From JAJFUV01 sp964384215 (GTDB lineage: Bacteria; Acidobacteriota; Terriglobia; Bryobacterales; Bryobacteraceae), in NCBI GenBank assembly GCA_964384215.1, contig CAYLLB010000008.1, positions 67,216 through 131,215 on the forward strand: DNA of 64,000 nt, read 5' to 3'. The notes under the pieces were generated by a model, which saw nothing but the letters and a program-made list of their open reading frames with translations, searched no databases and was not told the DNA's origin. The first letter of the stretch is position 1. Each line of letters starts with the position of its first letter. Positions 1 to 9,468 of the stretch are shown piece by piece. The position numbers and the translations under genes were made by a program.

Positions 1-745
1 GAATCCGCTTGTCGAGCGCAGCGGCATAAAACGCCACCAGGCCGCCCTCGCCATAGCCGGCCACGCCGACCGGCAGATCCGCCTTGCTGCGGCTGAACCA
101 GTCCACCGCCGCCATCACCTTTTCCACTTCGTACCCGGCAGGATGCCGTCCCATCTCGTACGCCATCCGGTAGATCCACTCGCGGTGCGGCTGGTTGGTG
201 AACTTGATCTTGGGATTTCCCGACCACGTATCTTTGCGATCGATCAGGACTAGCGCCAGCACGCGGCATCCGCTTTCGGCCAGGCGCACGGCAAAGGGTG
301 CCGCCTCGGGCGTCTGGTCCGCATCCGGTAGCGCCACAACCTGTGCCAATACCGCGCCGCGCGGCTCAAACAGCAGACCCTCGCCGTCTACACCCTCCAA
401 TACTGTCCAGCGCACCGCGTAGACGCGGTACTTTGCGTTCTCGGCCAACAGTGCCGGCCGCTCGACAGTCGCCTGCGGAATCATCTCTACTCGGACGCGG
501 GCATCGACAACACCAACGATCTTGCCGAACCGCTCGCGCTTGCCCTCGACGTCCGCCGCGTTGAACTTGCGCGCTCTCGCAGTCAACGCGGTCTCGCGCT
601 CCAGCATACGGTCCATGCCGTCCAGCATCCGCGCGGCCAGGTCGCCCTGCCAGGTGAGCGGGCTGGTTCCCGGCAGTATTTGCCCGCATACGTCGGCCGC
701 CAGCCAAAATACCCCGACGATTGCGTAGAGCCTCATCCGGTTCAT
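1..745 (-). CDS. Alpha/beta hydrolase-like secreted protein, C-terminal part cut by window edge
   Basis: An open frame runs leftward from an ATG at 745 to the window edge without a stop, giving about 248 residues. It starts MNRMRLYAIVGVFWLAADVCG, a plausible signal peptide, and continues with a segment rich in charged helices. The last visible part reads VGVAGYGEGGLVAFY, which resembles the nucleophile-elbow strand of dienelactone-hydrolase or acetyl-xylan-esterase relatives, although the usual serine of GxSxG is replaced by glycine-glutamate here. The rest of the hydrolase fold would lie outside the window. It is divergent from the GH38-like gene that starts at 801, so the 55-bp gap should hold both promoters. 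The assignment rests on this one motif and on the neighbouring secreted esterase and glycosidase genes. Confidence 0.6.
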   Translation of the reverse strand, partial: MNRMRLYAIVGVFWLAADVCGQILPGTSPLTWQGDLAARMLDGMDRMLERETALTARARKFNAADVEGKRERFGKIVGVVDARVRVEMIPQATVERPALLAENAKYRVYAVRWTVLEGVDGEGLLFEPRGAVLAQVVALPDADQTPEAAPFAVRLAESGCRVLALVLIDRKDTWSGNPKIKFTNQPHREWIYRMAYEMGRHPAGYEVEKVMAAVDWFSRSKADLPVGVAGYGEGGLVAFYAAALDKRI

Positions 746-800
746 TCCTGACATCCTATCGAATTCAAAGACCGGGAATTACAATGTTTAGAAAACCGCC

Positions 801-3293
801 ATGCGAACAACTCGCCTGTTACTCCTTGCGCTGATTGGTAGTGCAGCTGTCGCCGCCGACTCCCCTATCCGCGAAGTCGCCATAGTGCATCTGTCGCACA
901 CGGATTTCGGATTCACGGATCATCCGGCCGTCTTTGCCGATTTGCAGCGCCGCTACCTGGACATCGCGCTGGATGCCGCGCTGGCCACACGAAACGCACC
1001 GCCGGGAGAACGCTTCGTATGGACCGCCGAAACCATGGCCGTCTTCCATGACTGGTGGAAAGCCGCGCCGGAAGCACGGCGGAAAGAGCTGATCAACATG
1101 ATCCGCGCGGGCCAGGTCGACATCGCCGCGCTCCCGCTCAACAACACACCGTTTCTCAATCGAGAAGAGTGGGACCAGATGCTGCACTGGATTCCAGGCG
1201 ACCTGTGGACGCGGCTCAAGCCCCGCGTGGCAGTGCAAAACGATGTAAACGGCATCCCCCGCGCCGGCGTCATGCGTTTGCTCGACCGCGGCGTTACGCG
1301 CCTCTCGATGGGTTTGAACGCCGACTCGGGCGGGCCGCCCTTCCCGCAGCCCACGGCTTTCTGGTGGAAAATGCCCGACGGCCGCCGTATGTTCGTCTGG
1401 CTCGGCGAATCCTACCCCGCCGGCTACGGCTACTTCGAACCCGGCGAATGGCGTCGAGGGCCGGTGCCGCGTGCATCCGACAACGCTTACCGCCCGCCAC
1501 GCCCGGGCGAGGTCCTGCCTTCGGACGAAGCCTCGGTTCGCGCCGCGCACGCGCGTTGTACAAAGCGGCTGGAACACCTGTTGCGTGCGGGCTACCCGCA
1601 CAAGTTCCTCATCATCTCGATGACCAATCAGTGGCGCATGGATAACGATCCGCCGCTGCCTTCCCTGCCCCGTTTCGTCTCCACATGGAATCGGTTGGGC
1701 CTGAAGCCGGCCTTGCGTTTGATGACAACCTCGGATGCGCTCGAAAAGATGGAGCGCGAAGTCGGCGCGAACATCGCCGAATACACCGGTGAGTGGACCG
1801 ATTGGTGGGCAAACGGTACTGCTTCCGGCCCGCGAGAAGTGGCCGCCAGCCGCTTGGCCAAACGCCGGCTACGCGCCGCCGAAAGTCCCGTGTTCGGCCC
1901 CATGTCCGCCACCGCACGCGCTGCTGTCGAGCCGGTGTGGAAAGATCTCGCGCTGTTCGACGAGCACACCTGGGGCTCGTCCAACAGCGTCGCCACGCCC
2001 GGGGACCTGGACGTCACGGGCCAGTACAACGAGAAGAGCCGTCTGGCGTACCGCCCCATGGCGCAGAGCGAATGGCTGCTCAGCCAACGGATGCGGACGC
2101 TGCTCATTCCACGCGGCGAAGGAATCTATGTCGTGAATCCAAGCGCGGCCCCCATCAGCGGCTGGGCGAGCTTCAACGTGACGGCGCTGCGCGACGACTA
2201 CAAGTCGGTGGAGGATCCATCCACCCGGAAGCGTGCGCCCATCGAGTACGATCGCGGCCTCCAGGCGTTCGTACGTCCCAAGTCGCCGGATGAACTCTCG
2301 AGCGAGAATCCTTCGTCGGTGTTTCCCAACAACGCGCCGCGGCGTGTGGCAAAAGTCTGGGTGGAGGCATTGCCAGCCCACTCCGTGCGCGCCCTACGCC
2401 TGTCGACCGCGGAAGCCGCACCCGCGGCAACGCCGGTCCAACCTGACGTCAAGCTCGATGCGAACGGGTGGCCGGTTTCCGTGGTGTGGAAGGGCATGAC
2501 TAAGCCGCTGTTCCTGCCGGGGACGGGAGACTTCCTCGCTGTGAGCACGAAGGCCTTCGCGCCCCGTTGGGCGCTAAAGGATCTCGGCCAGACGCGCGAC
2601 CAAGCCAGGCGTGACGCCGCGCGCGCCAGTACTCTTCAGGAAACACGCGCAAATCCAGCCACTGCGGTCGAAGTTACCGAGACCTCGCACACCATCGTTT
2701 ACCGGCAGCAATTGCAGCATCCTCGCCTGCGTTACGGCGCGCGCATCCTCGAAATATGGCGGGACGTTCCGCGCGCTCGCCTCACGCTGCGACTGGACCG
2801 CATCTCCTCGCTCGATCCCGAAGTGTGGTTCGCCGATTTTCGGCTTCCGGTCGCTGGCGCAATGCCGCGAGTGAGCAGTGGAGGCATGCCGTTCGCGCCG
2901 TACACCGAGCAGTTGCCGAACACGTGCAAGGACTATTTCGCCATCGATGGCTGGGTTCAGTATGAAACGGCGGATGGCACGTGGATCTGGACGAGCCGCG
3001 ATGCTCCCTTGATAACTTTCGGCGAGCATAATGTGCTCGCGCGTCGTACCAACGCCCCGCATGACACGCACCGCGTGCTCGCGATGCTATACAACAGTGT
3101 CTGGTACACCAACTTTCTGGCATCCACGGAAGGAATGCTCGAATACCAATTCGACCTTGCCTGGAGTGCGAAGCCCGTGCCGCCGTCCGGTGTCGAAGCA
3201 TTCGCCGATGCCCTCACCATTGAACCGCTGGTACACATCAATCCGGCCGTGCCGGACGAACCGCTTTACCTCGAACGGCTGTTCAAGCCCTGA
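801..3293 (+). CDS. Secreted GH38-like (DUF5054-type) protein
   Basis: 830 residues with an N-terminal signal peptide (about residues 1-19, ending AAVAA). The mature protein opens with a His-x-Asp motif at H33/D35 in the context LSHTDFGFTD, the hallmark first strand of the GH38 alpha-mannosidase-like N-terminal barrel and of DUF5054 proteins. A second conserved-looking block, QNDVNGIPR, follows near residue 150. The C-terminal half looks beta-rich, as in the beta-sandwich domains of this superfamily. A role in trimming extracellular or periplasmic glycans is inferred from fold and neighbourhood; substrate and activity are unknown. The gene ends 10 bp before the stop of the convergent DUF6259 gene. 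It reads as a single intact frame. Confidence 0.75.
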   Translation: MRTTRLLLLALIGSAAVAADSPIREVAIVHLSHTDFGFTDHPAVFADLQRRYLDIALDAALATRNAPPGERFVWTAETMAVFHDWWKAAPEARRKELINMIRAGQVDIAALPLNNTPFLNREEWDQMLHWIPGDLWTRLKPRVAVQNDVNGIPRAGVMRLLDRGVTRLSMGLNADSGGPPFPQPTAFWWKMPDGRRMFVWLGESYPAGYGYFEPGEWRRGPVPRASDNAYRPPRPGEVLPSDEASVRAAHARCTKRLEHLLRAGYPHKFLIISMTNQWRMDNDPPLPSLPRFVSTWNRLGLKPALRLMTTSDALEKMEREVGANIAEYTGEWTDWWANGTASGPREVAASRLAKRRLRAAESPVFGPMSATARAAVEPVWKDLALFDEHTWGSSNSVATPGDLDVTGQYNEKSRLAYRPMAQSEWLLSQRMRTLLIPRGEGIYVVNPSAAPISGWASFNVTALRDDYKSVEDPSTRKRAPIEYDRGLQAFVRPKSPDELSSENPSSVFPNNAPRRVAKVWVEALPAHSVRALRLSTAEAAPAATPVQPDVKLDANGWPVSVVWKGMTKPLFLPGTGDFLAVSTKAFAPRWALKDLGQTRDQARRDAARASTLQETRANPATAVEVTETSHTIVYRQQLQHPRLRYGARILEIWRDVPRARLTLRLDRISSLDPEVWFADFRLPVAGAMPRVSSGGMPFAPYTEQLPNTCKDYFAIDGWVQYETADGTWIWTSRDAPLITFGEHNVLARRTNAPHDTHRVLAMLYNSVWYTNFLASTEGMLEYQFDLAWSAKPVPPSGVEAFADALTIEPLVHINPAVPDEPLYLERLFKP

Positions 3294-3303
3294 CCGGCAC
3301 GCC

Positions 3304-5451
3304 CTACCGCGCGGCGATTTCGATGACTCGCAGTTGCCGGGGGCCGAGCTTTTCGGTGCGCTCAATCGCTCCCTTCGCGGCGCCGAGTGCTGCGGTGCCT
3401 TCCGGCGCAAGCGATGCCAGCGTGTACGCTCCACCATTCACACCATAACGGGCTGGGTCCACGCGCCAGGTGAATGGGATCTCCTGGTCCGAGTAGTTCG
3501 CCAGCAGTACGGCCAGCTTCCCGTCTTCGGCCTGCCACAGCCGCCCTTCAGCCAGTGGCGCCGTTCCGCGATGCTTCCGCCACCAGCCGAAGTTATCGTC
3601 GGTGAATTCTGGCACCTGATTCACCGGCCGGACCGGCGTAAGCAGCCGCCCATAGGTGACATACTTCTTGGCCGCGATGCGGTAACGGGCGCACTCGCGG
3701 AAATACTCCGCCTTGCGGCGATGCTCCGGCTGGAACAGGCCCAGGCCCATCCACCCGATCTGCCGGCCGTCCAGAAACGCCTGGCCTTCGGCGAAGTTGA
3801 ACAACTGCTCGCTCTTAGTAAAGTCGACCGGACTCCCGAGCAGCAGGGTGTACCCGGAGTAGACCACCTGCATCAGCGGGATCTCCCAGTCGCTGGCCTG
3901 CGCCCAGCACAGGTTCGCGTCGAGCAGATCGAAGAACACCTCATCGGTGCCTTCCGACGTGATCACCGCGCGCCGCCCTTCGCGGTGAGCCACTGCCTGC
4001 ACCTTAGTCATCAACTCCCGGAACCCATCGGCCCACCAATGGCCTCCTCCCAGCGGATGGCCATGCTTCGGGTTGAAGCAATGCTCATGGCCCATGGATG
4101 AAATCTGGTCGATGTAGACGCCGTTCACGCCCTCCTCGCGGACTAGCCTATCCACCACAGTGGAAATCGCGCTGTGCCAGAACACGCTCGAGGGGCACAT
4201 CGAGAGCAGCCTGCCGGCGGCCTCGGAGTACTTCACCATGTGTAGCCCTCCGCCCTCGTCCATCATGGCGTGCGGAGCGTAACGGTCGAAATCCTTGATG
4301 TTCATGTCCGAACTGAGCCCGTTAATGTACGGCATCACCAGCACGCCCTGATCGGTGAGTTGTTTCACGCGCTCGCGGAACTTCGGCTTGGCTGGCAGGA
4401 AGTATGGATAGTTGTTGTCGAACGGTGTAACGTGCCACTGGTACCAATGGATGCCGAGCGGCACGCCCATCATCTTCTGCGCCTCCACCAGCGGCGCGTT
4501 CATCTCTTCAGCATTGCCGTGGCGCCCCTGCCACTCCCAGCCGTCCTGGATCCACGCGCCGAGGTTCTTGACCAGATCCGGCATCTCCGGCCGCTGGCTC
4601 AGCTTGCCCGCCCGCGCCCACTTCTGCTGCAATGCCCATTCGCGATAGTGGCACGCCGCCGCCACCCAATCGCCCTGATACACGCCCAGCTCGATCGGAT
4701 GGTAGTCTGGCCAATCCGAACCGGCCACGCCCATGTTTTCGGCAAAGTGGACGATGGTGAGCCGGTTGCCCGGTTCGATCACAAAGTCCTTGGCGCGTGC
4801 GTCCGGGTCCCGTGTGCCGAAATACACCGAATTCGTACCAGCGCTCAGCGCCATGAACTGCATCGGCCAGTTGCCGGAGGGATAGCGCTGTTCGATCTTG
4901 TCCTTCCAAGCCGGCAGCAGGTTTCCGCCCGCCGACTGTACGGGCCGCGCGATGTCGTATGCACCCGACGAGGGGAAGCCATTCACCAGCGGGTAGCTCA
5001 CCGTCCATATGCCCCAGTAGTCGCTCAGGTTCTCGACGAAGATCCGCCATCGTGCAATGCCCGAGTCCGGCGGCAAGTCCACGGTCACTTTCACCGTCAC
5101 CGACCGGTCCTCCAGCCACCAGCGCAGGTCGTTCCACTCCATCACCGCGCGCTGCGTTCCATCCGCCATCCGGTCGATGCGCGCGTAATTGCACGACTTG
5201 TAGTTGTTGTTCATCGGCCGCACCTGCGTGCCGCGTCCAAAGCTTACTTCCCACAGCAGGTGCTTGCCTTCCACCGGACCCACGTGATTGAACCCGCCCG
5301 TGCGGTCGATCATGGCAGCGAGTCCCATGCCGCCCGGTTCGAACTCCAGCCGGACGAACTTGTTTTCGAGGGTTAGACCTTTGGAGGGATCCACCACGGC
5401 CGCCTGGACAGCCATGGCAAGAAACAGTGCGGGCAGAATTCTGGTATTCAT
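3304..5451 (-). CDS. Secreted DUF6259-type glycoside-hydrolase-like protein (copy A)
   Basis: 715 residues from the ATG at 5451; the frame also opens at a TTG six bases upstream, but the ATG gives a clean signal peptide (MNTRILPALFLAMAVQA). The central region has the look of a (beta/alpha)8 barrel: WYQWH, VMPYING, MDEGGG, GVYIDQIS and VITSEG occur in the order expected of catalytic-barrel strands, and a small beta domain with LAVLLANYSDQ closes the protein. Such proteins are annotated as DUF6259 glycosyl hydrolases; the substrate is unknown. A paralog lies immediately upstream in tandem (5488-7635, 36 bp apart). The first roughly 155 residues are identical in the two copies while the rest diverges clearly, suggesting gene conversion. 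Confidence 0.8.
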   Translation of the reverse strand: MNTRILPALFLAMAVQAAVVDPSKGLTLENKFVRLEFEPGGMGLAAMIDRTGGFNHVGPVEGKHLLWEVSFGRGTQVRPMNNNYKSCNYARIDRMADGTQRAVMEWNDLRWWLEDRSVTVKVTVDLPPDSGIARWRIFVENLSDYWGIWTVSYPLVNGFPSSGAYDIARPVQSAGGNLLPAWKDKIEQRYPSGNWPMQFMALSAGTNSVYFGTRDPDARAKDFVIEPGNRLTIVHFAENMGVAGSDWPDYHPIELGVYQGDWVAAACHYREWALQQKWARAGKLSQRPEMPDLVKNLGAWIQDGWEWQGRHGNAEEMNAPLVEAQKMMGVPLGIHWYQWHVTPFDNNYPYFLPAKPKFRERVKQLTDQGVLVMPYINGLSSDMNIKDFDRYAPHAMMDEGGGLHMVKYSEAAGRLLSMCPSSVFWHSAISTVVDRLVREEGVNGVYIDQISSMGHEHCFNPKHGHPLGGGHWWADGFRELMTKVQAVAHREGRRAVITSEGTDEVFFDLLDANLCWAQASDWEIPLMQVVYSGYTLLLGSPVDFTKSEQLFNFAEGQAFLDGRQIGWMGLGLFQPEHRRKAEYFRECARYRIAAKKYVTYGRLLTPVRPVNQVPEFTDDNFGWWRKHRGTAPLAEGRLWQAEDGKLAVLLANYSDQEIPFTWRVDPARYGVNGGAYTLASLAPEGTAALGAAKGAIERTEKLGPRQLRVIEIAAR
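4967..5431. repeat. Near-identical 465-bp segment, copy A
   Basis: Direct comparison with 7151-7615 (constant offset 2184) shows one mismatch, T at 5380 against C at 7564. Identity drops sharply at both ends. It covers the 5' part of the DUF6259 copy A gene. Confidence 0.9.
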
Positions 5452-5487
5452 CCGCAACGCAGCATATCAATCCGCGGCCACTGTGCG

Positions 5488-7635
5488 CTACCGCGCCGCG
5501 ATCTCGATAACCCGCAGTTGCCTCGGTCCGAGCTTCTCCGTGCGTTGGATGGCGCCCGCCGCGCCGTCCAGCGCTTGCGCACCCTCCGGCGAGAGCGAGG
5601 TTAGCGTATACGTTCCGCCCTTCAAGCCGTATTGCGCTGGATCCACACGCCAAGTGAAAGGGATCTCTTGATCTGAGTAGTTCGCGAGCAGCACGGCCAG
5701 TTTGCCGTCTTCCGCCTGCCATAGCCGGCCCTCGGCCAGCGGCGCCGTGCCGCGGTGCTTCTGATTCCAACCGAACTGGTCGTTCGTGAATTGCGGAATC
5801 GCAGTGGTAGACTCAATCGGCGCGATCAGCCGGCCGTAGGTCAGGTACTTCTTCGCGGCCACCCGGTAGCGCGCGCACTGGCGGAAGTAGGCAGCCTTCT
5901 CCGTGTATTCCGGCTTGAACAGGGCAAAGCTCATCCACCCGTTCTGACGCCCGTCGAGGAACGCCTGCCCTTGCGCGAAACGGAACAAGCGCGCGTCCTG
6001 TGCGATGTCGCAAGGGCTGCCGAAGAAGATCGTGTACCCCGAGTAGACCACCTCCATGAGCGGAATCTCCCAATCGGTCGGCAGTGCCCATGTGAGGTTG
6101 GCGTCCAACACATCGAAGAAGACTTCGTCGGCGCCTTCAGATGTGATGACCGCGTTGCGTCCTCCCTTGTTGGCCACGTTCTTTATCTTTCGCAGCAGTT
6201 CGCGATTCCCGGTGGCCCAGTAGCTCCCGCCGCCCACCGGATGTCCGTGCTTGGGGTTGAAGCAAAGATCGTGTCTCATCGCCGAAATCTGGTCCACATA
6301 GACGCCGTTCACCCCTTCCTCGCCAATCAACTTCTCCACGACAGTAGAAATTGCATCGTGCCAGAATACGGCCGCCGGGCACATGGCGAGCAAGCGGCCC
6401 GCCTGCTCGGAGTACTTCGTCATGCGCAGGCCCCCGCCTTCATCCATGATGGCGTGGGGCGCGAACCGGTCGAAGTCCTTGATGTTCATGTCGGCGCTGG
6501 AACCGTTAATGTAAGGCATCACGAGGAGCCCGCGACTTACCAGGTCCTTCACGCGATCCTTGAACTCCGGCTTGGCGGGCAGGAAGTGCGGGTACTCGTT
6601 GTCGAACGGCATGTGGTGCCACATGTACCAATGCAAGCCCATCGGCGTGCCCAGCATCCGCTGCGCCTCGACAAACGGTTGATTCATCTGGACCGGGGTC
6701 CCTTTGGCGTCGTTCCATTCCCAACCGTCCTGCGCCCAGGCGCCCAGGTCCTTCACGATCTGCGGCACGTCCGCGCGCCGTGAGAGCGGACCCGCCTGTG
6801 CCCACTTCTGTTTCAAGGCCCATTCCCGGTAATGGTGGGCGGCGCCTACCCAGTTTCCCTGGTACACGCCGAACTCGATCGGATGGTAATCCGGCCAATC
6901 CGACCCGGCCACACCCATGTTTTCGGCGTAGTGAACCACGGCTGCGCGCACTCCCGGCTCCACCACGAAGTCCTTGGCGCGGGCATCCGGATCCCGCGTA
7001 CCGAAATACACGGAGTTCTTTCCCACGCTCAGTGCCATGAACTGCATCGGCCAGCCGCCGGAGGGATAGCGCTGTTCGATCTTCTCCTTCCACGCCTTGA
7101 GCAGGTGGCCGCCGCTGGCAAACACCGGGCGCGCGATGTCATAGCTGCCTGACGAGGGGAAGCCATTCACCAGCGGGTAGCTCACCGTCCATATGCCCCA
7201 GTAGTCGCTCAGGTTCTCGACGAAGATCCGCCATCGTGCAATGCCCGAGTCCGGCGGCAAGTCCACGGTCACTTTCACCGTCACCGACCGGTCCTCCAGC
7301 CACCAGCGCAGGTCGTTCCACTCCATCACCGCGCGCTGCGTTCCATCCGCCATCCGGTCGATGCGCGCGTAATTGCACGACTTGTAGTTGTTGTTCATCG
7401 GCCGCACCTGCGTGCCGCGTCCAAAGCTTACTTCCCACAGCAGGTGCTTGCCTTCCACCGGACCCACGTGATTGAACCCGCCCGTGCGGTCGATCATGGC
7501 AGCGAGTCCCATGCCGCCCGGTTCGAACTCCAGCCGGACGAACTTGTTTTCGAGGGTTAGACCCTTGGAGGGATCCACCACGGCCGCCTGGACAGCCATG
7601 GCAAGAAACAGTGCGAACACGATTCTGGTTTTCAT
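5488..7635 (-). CDS. Secreted DUF6259-type glycoside-hydrolase-like protein (copy B)
   Basis: 715 residues from the ATG at 7635, chosen because MKTRIVFALFLAMAVQA is a signal peptide matching copy A. The frame stays open further upstream to 8256, but that extension overlaps the divergent esterase gene and has no signal-like sequence. Domain order is as in copy A: an N-terminal beta-rich region starting at VDPSKGLTLENKF, a barrel with VMPYING, MDEGGG, GVYVDQIS and VITSEG, and a C-terminal beta domain ending LRVIEIAAR. Both copies probably form one transcription unit reading leftward. The retained pair may act on different linkages of the same polymer; this is inference from divergence confined to the barrel and C-terminus. 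Confidence 0.8.
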   Translation of the reverse strand: MKTRIVFALFLAMAVQAAVVDPSKGLTLENKFVRLEFEPGGMGLAAMIDRTGGFNHVGPVEGKHLLWEVSFGRGTQVRPMNNNYKSCNYARIDRMADGTQRAVMEWNDLRWWLEDRSVTVKVTVDLPPDSGIARWRIFVENLSDYWGIWTVSYPLVNGFPSSGSYDIARPVFASGGHLLKAWKEKIEQRYPSGGWPMQFMALSVGKNSVYFGTRDPDARAKDFVVEPGVRAAVVHYAENMGVAGSDWPDYHPIEFGVYQGNWVGAAHHYREWALKQKWAQAGPLSRRADVPQIVKDLGAWAQDGWEWNDAKGTPVQMNQPFVEAQRMLGTPMGLHWYMWHHMPFDNEYPHFLPAKPEFKDRVKDLVSRGLLVMPYINGSSADMNIKDFDRFAPHAIMDEGGGLRMTKYSEQAGRLLAMCPAAVFWHDAISTVVEKLIGEEGVNGVYVDQISAMRHDLCFNPKHGHPVGGGSYWATGNRELLRKIKNVANKGGRNAVITSEGADEVFFDVLDANLTWALPTDWEIPLMEVVYSGYTIFFGSPCDIAQDARLFRFAQGQAFLDGRQNGWMSFALFKPEYTEKAAYFRQCARYRVAAKKYLTYGRLIAPIESTTAIPQFTNDQFGWNQKHRGTAPLAEGRLWQAEDGKLAVLLANYSDQEIPFTWRVDPAQYGLKGGTYTLTSLSPEGAQALDGAAGAIQRTEKLGPRQLRVIEIAAR
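7151..7615. repeat. Near-identical 465-bp segment, copy B
   Basis: Partner of 4967-5431, in direct orientation. It covers the signal-peptide and N-terminal domain coding region of DUF6259 copy B. The flanking coding sequence of the two genes is clearly more diverged. Confidence 0.9.
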
Positions 7636-7683
7636 CCGCAAGGCAGCATACCAACCCGCACCTTTCCGGGCAAGGGTGGTACG

Positions 7684-9447
7684 ATGTCCGCAATGATCCC
7701 TCGTGTCACCTTTGTGATTGCCATTTCCACGCTTCTGCCCGCGCTCGCCCAAGTACCCGCGGTCGACTCCCGCGTGAACGATGTGCGCCACACGAATTAC
7801 CACTTCCAGATGACCGAATATCCGACGCTCGCCGCCTGGGAAGAGCGCAAAGCGCACCTCACCCGCCAGGTGCTTTCGGCCGCGGGCCTGCTCCCCATGC
7901 CGGAACGCACGCCGCTCCATCCGCAGATCTTCGGTCGCATCGAATACCCCGAATACTCGGTCGAGAAGGTGCTGTTGGAAACCTGGCCCGGCTTCTACCT
8001 CGGTGGCAACCTCTATCGTCCGAAAGGGCGCGCCGGAAAGCTCCCCGCCATCGTCAACCCCCACGGCCACTGGTCCTACGGACGGCTCGAACAGTCGCCG
8101 AACTACTCCGGTCAGGCATTGGCCGGAACGCTCGCACGCCAGGGGCATGTCGTCTTTGCCTACGACATGCTGGGCTACAACGATACCGTGCAGACGCCGC
8201 ACACCTGGAACGGGCCCAGGGAACAGCTTTGGAGTTTCACACCCCTTGGACTGCAACTGTGGAATTCCATCCGCGTGGTGGACTTTCTGCTATCGCTCAC
8301 CGAGGTCGACCCGGAGCGCATCGGCGCCACCGGGGCTTCCGGCGGCGGTACGCAGACGTTCCTGCTCTCCGCGGTGGATTCAAGGGTGCGGTACGCCGCA
8401 CCGGTGAATATGGTCTCAGCCATCATGCAGGGCGGCTGCGGGTGCGAGAACACTCCGGGACTGAGAATCGGCACCAACAACATGGAGTTTGCCGCCATGA
8501 TGGCCCCGCGCCCCATGCTCCTGGTGGCAGCCACGGGCGATTGGACCAAGAACGTACCCCGCGAGGAGTTTCCCGCCATCCGCAAGATTTACGCGCTCTA
8601 CGGCAAGCCTGACAATGTTGAGACCCAGCAGTTCAACTACGGCCACAATTACAACCAGGACAGCCGCGAAGCCGTCTACCGCTTCTTCGGCAAGCAAATG
8701 CTGGGCCTCTCCGACGCCTCCAAGTTCGCCGAAAAAAATCCGCGCGTGGGAGGCCTGAAGGATCTGCTGGCCCTTCACGGTCGCGCGTTGCCGGAGAACG
8801 CCCTCACCTTTGAGAAGCTCTTTGACTCCTGGCGCGAGGCGTCGGTGCGTCAGCTAGCCGCTATCTCCGATACACAGACCTTGCGTGGTAATCTGCGCCT
8901 GGCGCTCGCCTCCGAATGGCCCACAGAAGTTACCAGCGAGATAAAAGGGGATGCAATCGTGTTGAGCCGCGTGAGCGCTTCCGATCGCGTCACGGGCCTC
9001 TGGTTCTCTGGTAAGGGCGCTCCGGCACTCGTTGTCGATCCGGTGGGCGCCGCATCCGCCCGCAAGGACGCCCGCGTCGAGGAACTGCTGCGAGCGAAGC
9101 GCCCCGTCCTGCTCATCGACGCGTTCCACGCCGTCCGCAACCAAACCGGCGGCCATTTCACTACATTCAACCCGACCGACGATGCCTGCCGTGTTCAGGA
9201 CATTCTCACCGCCCTGGCTTGGCTTCGCTCATCCTCCTCCGCTGCACCGGAGTTGATCGGCCTCGATAAGGCCGCCATCTGGGCTACCTTCGCCGCCGCA
9301 GTCGCCCCCGTCGAGCTGAAGCTCAGCGCCGACCTCGGTTCGTTCAAAGGCACCGATGAGGAGTTCATTTCCACTTTCTTCGTGCCTGGCATCCAGCGCG
9401 CCGGCGGGCTCGACGTCGCGCGCAAGCTCATCGCCAATCGCAAGTAA
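7684..9447 (+). CDS. Secreted alpha/beta hydrolase (acetyl-xylan-esterase-like)
   Basis: 587 residues. The start could be the ATG at 7684 or the one at 7693; both leave a signal peptide ending near PALAQ. The hydrolase core shows an oxyanion-type NPHGHW strand (about residues 125-130) and a nucleophile elbow GATGASGGG with Ser219, which fits the carbohydrate-esterase-type alpha/beta hydrolases common beside acidobacterial glycosidases. A later FNYGHNYN segment is a candidate for the catalytic histidine. About 200 extra C-terminal residues form a second, weaker domain. It is divergent from DUF6259 copy B and is followed after 21 bp by a GH106-like gene, so it probably de-esterifies the same glycan. 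Confidence 0.8.
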   Translation: MSAMIPRVTFVIAISTLLPALAQVPAVDSRVNDVRHTNYHFQMTEYPTLAAWEERKAHLTRQVLSAAGLLPMPERTPLHPQIFGRIEYPEYSVEKVLLETWPGFYLGGNLYRPKGRAGKLPAIVNPHGHWSYGRLEQSPNYSGQALAGTLARQGHVVFAYDMLGYNDTVQTPHTWNGPREQLWSFTPLGLQLWNSIRVVDFLLSLTEVDPERIGATGASGGGTQTFLLSAVDSRVRYAAPVNMVSAIMQGGCGCENTPGLRIGTNNMEFAAMMAPRPMLLVAATGDWTKNVPREEFPAIRKIYALYGKPDNVETQQFNYGHNYNQDSREAVYRFFGKQMLGLSDASKFAEKNPRVGGLKDLLALHGRALPENALTFEKLFDSWREASVRQLAAISDTQTLRGNLRLALASEWPTEVTSEIKGDAIVLSRVSASDRVTGLWFSGKGAPALVVDPVGAASARKDARVEELLRAKRPVLLIDAFHAVRNQTGGHFTTFNPTDDACRVQDILTALAWLRSSSSAAPELIGLDKAAIWATFAAAVAPVELKLSADLGSFKGTDEEFISTFFVPGIQRAGGLDVARKLIANRK

Positions 9448-9468
9448 CCGCTCATGGGGAGGTGGCCT

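Noticed and set aside
4508..5770. 420-residue minus-strand frame across both DUF6259 genes
   Set aside because: It is another frame of two well-supported genes, rich in Gly/Arg, with no recognisable domain.
7636..8256. N-terminal extension of DUF6259 copy B to 922 residues
   Set aside because: It lies wholly antisense to the esterase gene and lacks a signal peptide; the ATG at 7635 matches the paralog's start.
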